DNA from: Hahella sp. HNIBRBA332
Lineage (GTDB): Bacteria > Pseudomonadota > Gammaproteobacteria > Pseudomonadales > Oleiphilaceae
Direction: 5' to 3'
Length of the DNA stretch: 64,000 nucleotides
Assembly: GCF_030719035.1 (NCBI RefSeq)
Contig: NZ_CP132203.1
Span: forward strand, 558,001 to 622,000
In this document: piece by piece, positions 62,303 to 64,000 of the stretch
How positions within the stretch are numbered: position 1 is the first letter of the stretch
Layout: the number at the start of each line of letters is the position of its first letter
Notes under the pieces: model-generated
The model's database searches: none
What the model was told of the DNA's origin: nothing
What the model saw: the letters and a program-made list of their open reading frames with translations, nothing else
Made by a program: the position numbers and the translations under genes

Positions 62303-63226
62303 ATGGAAATCAAGAAGCTGGCGGAGATTAAAAAGATATTGCTGGTAGTGGACCCGACCAAGGAAAGGCAGGAAGTCATTCCCCGAACGATTCGTCTCGC
62401 CAAGGCGCTGGGCGCGGAAGTGGAGCTGATGGTGGCGGAATATCAACGGGCGTTGGAATCCAGTTACCCCTTCGACGCCAAGGCGCTCAGTTCGGCGAAA
62501 GAAAGCTGTCTGGCCAGTCGTGAACGCTGGCTGGAAGTTTTTGCAGAACAGATGCGCGCCCACGGCATCGCAGTCACTCAGCATGTGCGCTGGGAGAAGC
62601 CTCTTTATAAGGCGGTGGTGGAGCGTTGCCGTGAGACCCAAGCGCAACTGATTATTAAAGCCACTCATCATCACTCTATTCTGCAACGGGCGTTGTTCAC
62701 CAACACGGACTGGCATTTGATACGGGACGCGGATGCGCCGATCTGGTTTGTGCGGGAAGAGCATCGCTGGGATGGTCATATTCAGGTGCTGGCGGCCGTG
62801 GATCCGGTAGAGGCGGAGGGCTCCGTCAATAATCTGAATCCGCGCATCCTGGACATCGCCCATGAAATTTCCTGTCGTTTGCCCGCGGAGTTGAATGTCG
62901 TGCACGCTTATGAGCCGATTCCTACCGGCATGTTGGTGGAATTCGACGCCATCGTCGCCGATTACGAAGAATATCGCGAGAAAGTGAAATCCAAGCACCA
63001 AAAGGCGCTGGATCGCCTGCTGGAGAGCTATGTTGAGTCAAGCACGCACGTATTTTTCGAAGAAGGTTCGCCGGAGAAAGTACTGCCCGCCTGCGTCAAT
63101 CAGCATGGACATGACTTGGTGGTCATGGGCGCGGTATCCCGTAGCGGCGTGGACCGCATTTTTATCGGCAGCACGGCGGAGCGTGTGCTGGATAATCTGG
63201 AGTGCGATGTGCTTGTGATCAAATAG
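62303..63226 (+). CDS. uspE: Tandem universal stress protein (UspE type)
   Basis: 307 residues with two Usp domains (about 7-150 and 160-307). The second ends GHDLVVMGAVSRSGVDRIFIGSTAERVLDNLECDVLVIK, with the G-x9-GS(T) ATP-type loop; the first has LIIKATHHHSILQRALFTNTDWHLIRDADAPIWFV without it. This asymmetry and length fit E. coli UspE, linked to motility, adhesion and stress. ATG 62303 is chosen because GGGGAGAGG lies just upstream; an earlier start at 62270 is weaker. The promoter region overlaps that of the divergent tRNAs. Confidence 0.92.
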   Translation: MEIKKLAEIKKILLVVDPTKERQEVIPRTIRLAKALGAEVELMVAEYQRALESSYPFDAKALSSAKESCLASRERWLEVFAEQMRAHGIAVTQHVRWEKPLYKAVVERCRETQAQLIIKATHHHSILQRALFTNTDWHLIRDADAPIWFVREEHRWDGHIQVLAAVDPVEAEGSVNNLNPRILDIAHEISCRLPAELNVVHAYEPIPTGMLVEFDAIVADYEEYREKVKSKHQKALDRLLESYVESSTHVFFEEGSPEKVLPACVNQHGHDLVVMGAVSRSGVDRIFIGSTAERVLDNLECDVLVIK

Positions 63227-63247
63227 CGGCGTCGGCCGGCGGCGCGG

Positions 63248-64000
63248 TTAACAAGTCTTGAAGCGGCCGACGTTTTCCTGCAACTGCGATGACAGTTGAT
63301 TAATGTTCTCACTGTTGGAGGAGGTGGTGTTCACCTGCCGCCAGCTTTCATCCAGCAACGCCTCCAAGGTTTGCATACTTTGCGCGATGCCTTCCGCGTG
63401 CTTGGCCTGCTCCTCTGTGGTTTTGGCTACTTGGTCGATCAGGTCGCTGGCTTCTGCAATGCCGCTGTTGGTTTGATCCACGGTTACCGCCAATGTGCTC
63501 ATCTGCGACACGCTGTTTTGCGTCATGCTGTTGCTCAGGTTGATCATCTTTTCCGTTTCTTCGGCGTCTTTTTGCAGGCCTTCCATGATTTCGCGGATTT
63601 CTTCGGTGGAATCCCGGGTGCGTAACGCCAGCTGTCTGACTTCATCCGCCACCACGGCGAAGCCGCGGCCATGCTCGCCGGCGCGGGCGGCTTCGATCGC
63701 TGCGTTCAGCGCGAGCAGGTTGGTTTGCTCTGCGATATTGTTGATGACCTGCAGCACTTCCGAGACTTTCTGGCTGCTGCTGGCCAGGCGTTGCATGGAG
63801 GCGTAAGAGGTCTCCATTTGCTGGGCCAGTCGGGACAGCGTGTCGGTATTGTTTTGCAGCAGGCGTTTTCCGTTATCCGACTGCGAGGCGATGGATTGGG
63901 CGATTTCCAGCAATTTGCCCGCCTGCTGCGCAATGTCCCGGAAACTGTGGGAGATCAGCTGGGTAGATTCGGAGACCGTGACGAATTCGGCTTTCTGTTG
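63248..64000 (-). CDS. Methyl-accepting chemotaxis protein, C-terminal part (5' end outside window)
   Basis: The frame is open to the right edge, so only the last 250 residues are seen. It contains the cytoplasmic signalling hairpin; the tip is EQTNLLALNAAIEAARAGEHGRGFAVVADEVRQLA, which binds CheA and CheW. Long heptad coiled coils flank it, with glutamate/glutamine pairs suited for methylation. No CheR-binding pentapeptide is at the C-terminus (GRFKTC). Sensory and membrane parts are not visible, so the ligand is unknown. Confidence 0.94.
   Translation of the reverse strand, partial: QQKAEFVTVSESTQLISHSFRDIAQQAGKLLEIAQSIASQSDNGKRLLQNNTDTLSRLAQQMETSYASMQRLASSSQKVSEVLQVINNIAEQTNLLALNAAIEAARAGEHGRGFAVVADEVRQLALRTRDSTEEIREIMEGLQKDAEETEKMINLSNSMTQNSVSQMSTLAVTVDQTNSGIAEASDLIDQVAKTTEEQAKHAEGIAQSMQTLEALLDESWRQVNTTSSNSENINQLSSQLQENVGRFKTC

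Overview
The window reads as the chromosome of a marine gammaproteobacterium close to Hahella (Oceanospirillales), judged from gene content and order alone. Landmarks are gyrA-serC-pheA-tyrA/aroA-cmk-rpsA-ihfB-lapA-lapB-pyrF, motY divergent from pyrC-rnt, pyrD next to rmf and rlmKL, and a 661-residue fatty acyl reductase of the type known from Marinobacter. Base composition and codon use look even throughout. I see no insertion sequence, prophage, integrase or CRISPR array. Most of the window is core genome with scattered accessory genes.

Region 1 (1-8.4 kb): a FecR/LysM envelope protein cut by the left edge and its upstream OmpR-type response regulator (both minus); a secreted beta-propeller protein with three FlgD-like Ig modules; a bolA-yciO pair; a hypothetical gene; exonuclease I. 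Region 2 (8.4-16.4 kb): a pitrilysin-type lipoprotein protease, a small helical protein, an acetoacetyl-CoA reductase (PHB synthesis), a two-domain fatty acyl-CoA reductase (fatty alcohol/wax ester synthesis) behind a leader with pseudoknot geometry, and a peroxiredoxin with an OxyR-like site upstream. Region 3 (16.4-27.9 kb): rnt and pyrC facing away from motY, whose sigma-28 promoter matches the consensus exactly; argG; a VolA/Pla-1-like lipase lipoprotein; class I fumarase; phhB; purU; a CBS protein.

Region 4 (28.1-40.6 kb): gyrA through pyrF, a dense one-way block joining DNA topology, serine and aromatic amino acids, pyrimidine nucleotides, translation and LPS control. The hisC2 gene found in the pseudomonad version between pheA and tyrA/aroA is absent. 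Region 5 (40.7-51.1 kb): tRNA-Asn, an aspartate aminotransferase, uvrB, rmuC, a TauE/SafE permease, a DUF4126-SHOCT protein, a CDF metal exporter, a PilZ protein, an intergenic region with DnaA-box-like sites, pyrD and rmf.

Region 6 (51.3-64 kb): rlmKL, a small outer-membrane barrel, three uncharacterised small genes (one a probable degenerate DEDD exonuclease fold), a 1382-residue membrane protein that appears to be an internally duplicated or fused pair, an M18 aminopeptidase, tRNA-Asn and tRNA-Pro, a tandem universal stress protein, and an MCP chemoreceptor cut by the right edge.

The best candidates for undescribed biology are the duplicated 1382-residue protein, the pseudoknot-like leader of the acyl reductase gene and the DnaA-box cluster before pyrD. 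All identifications were made by reading the sequence; no database search was run.
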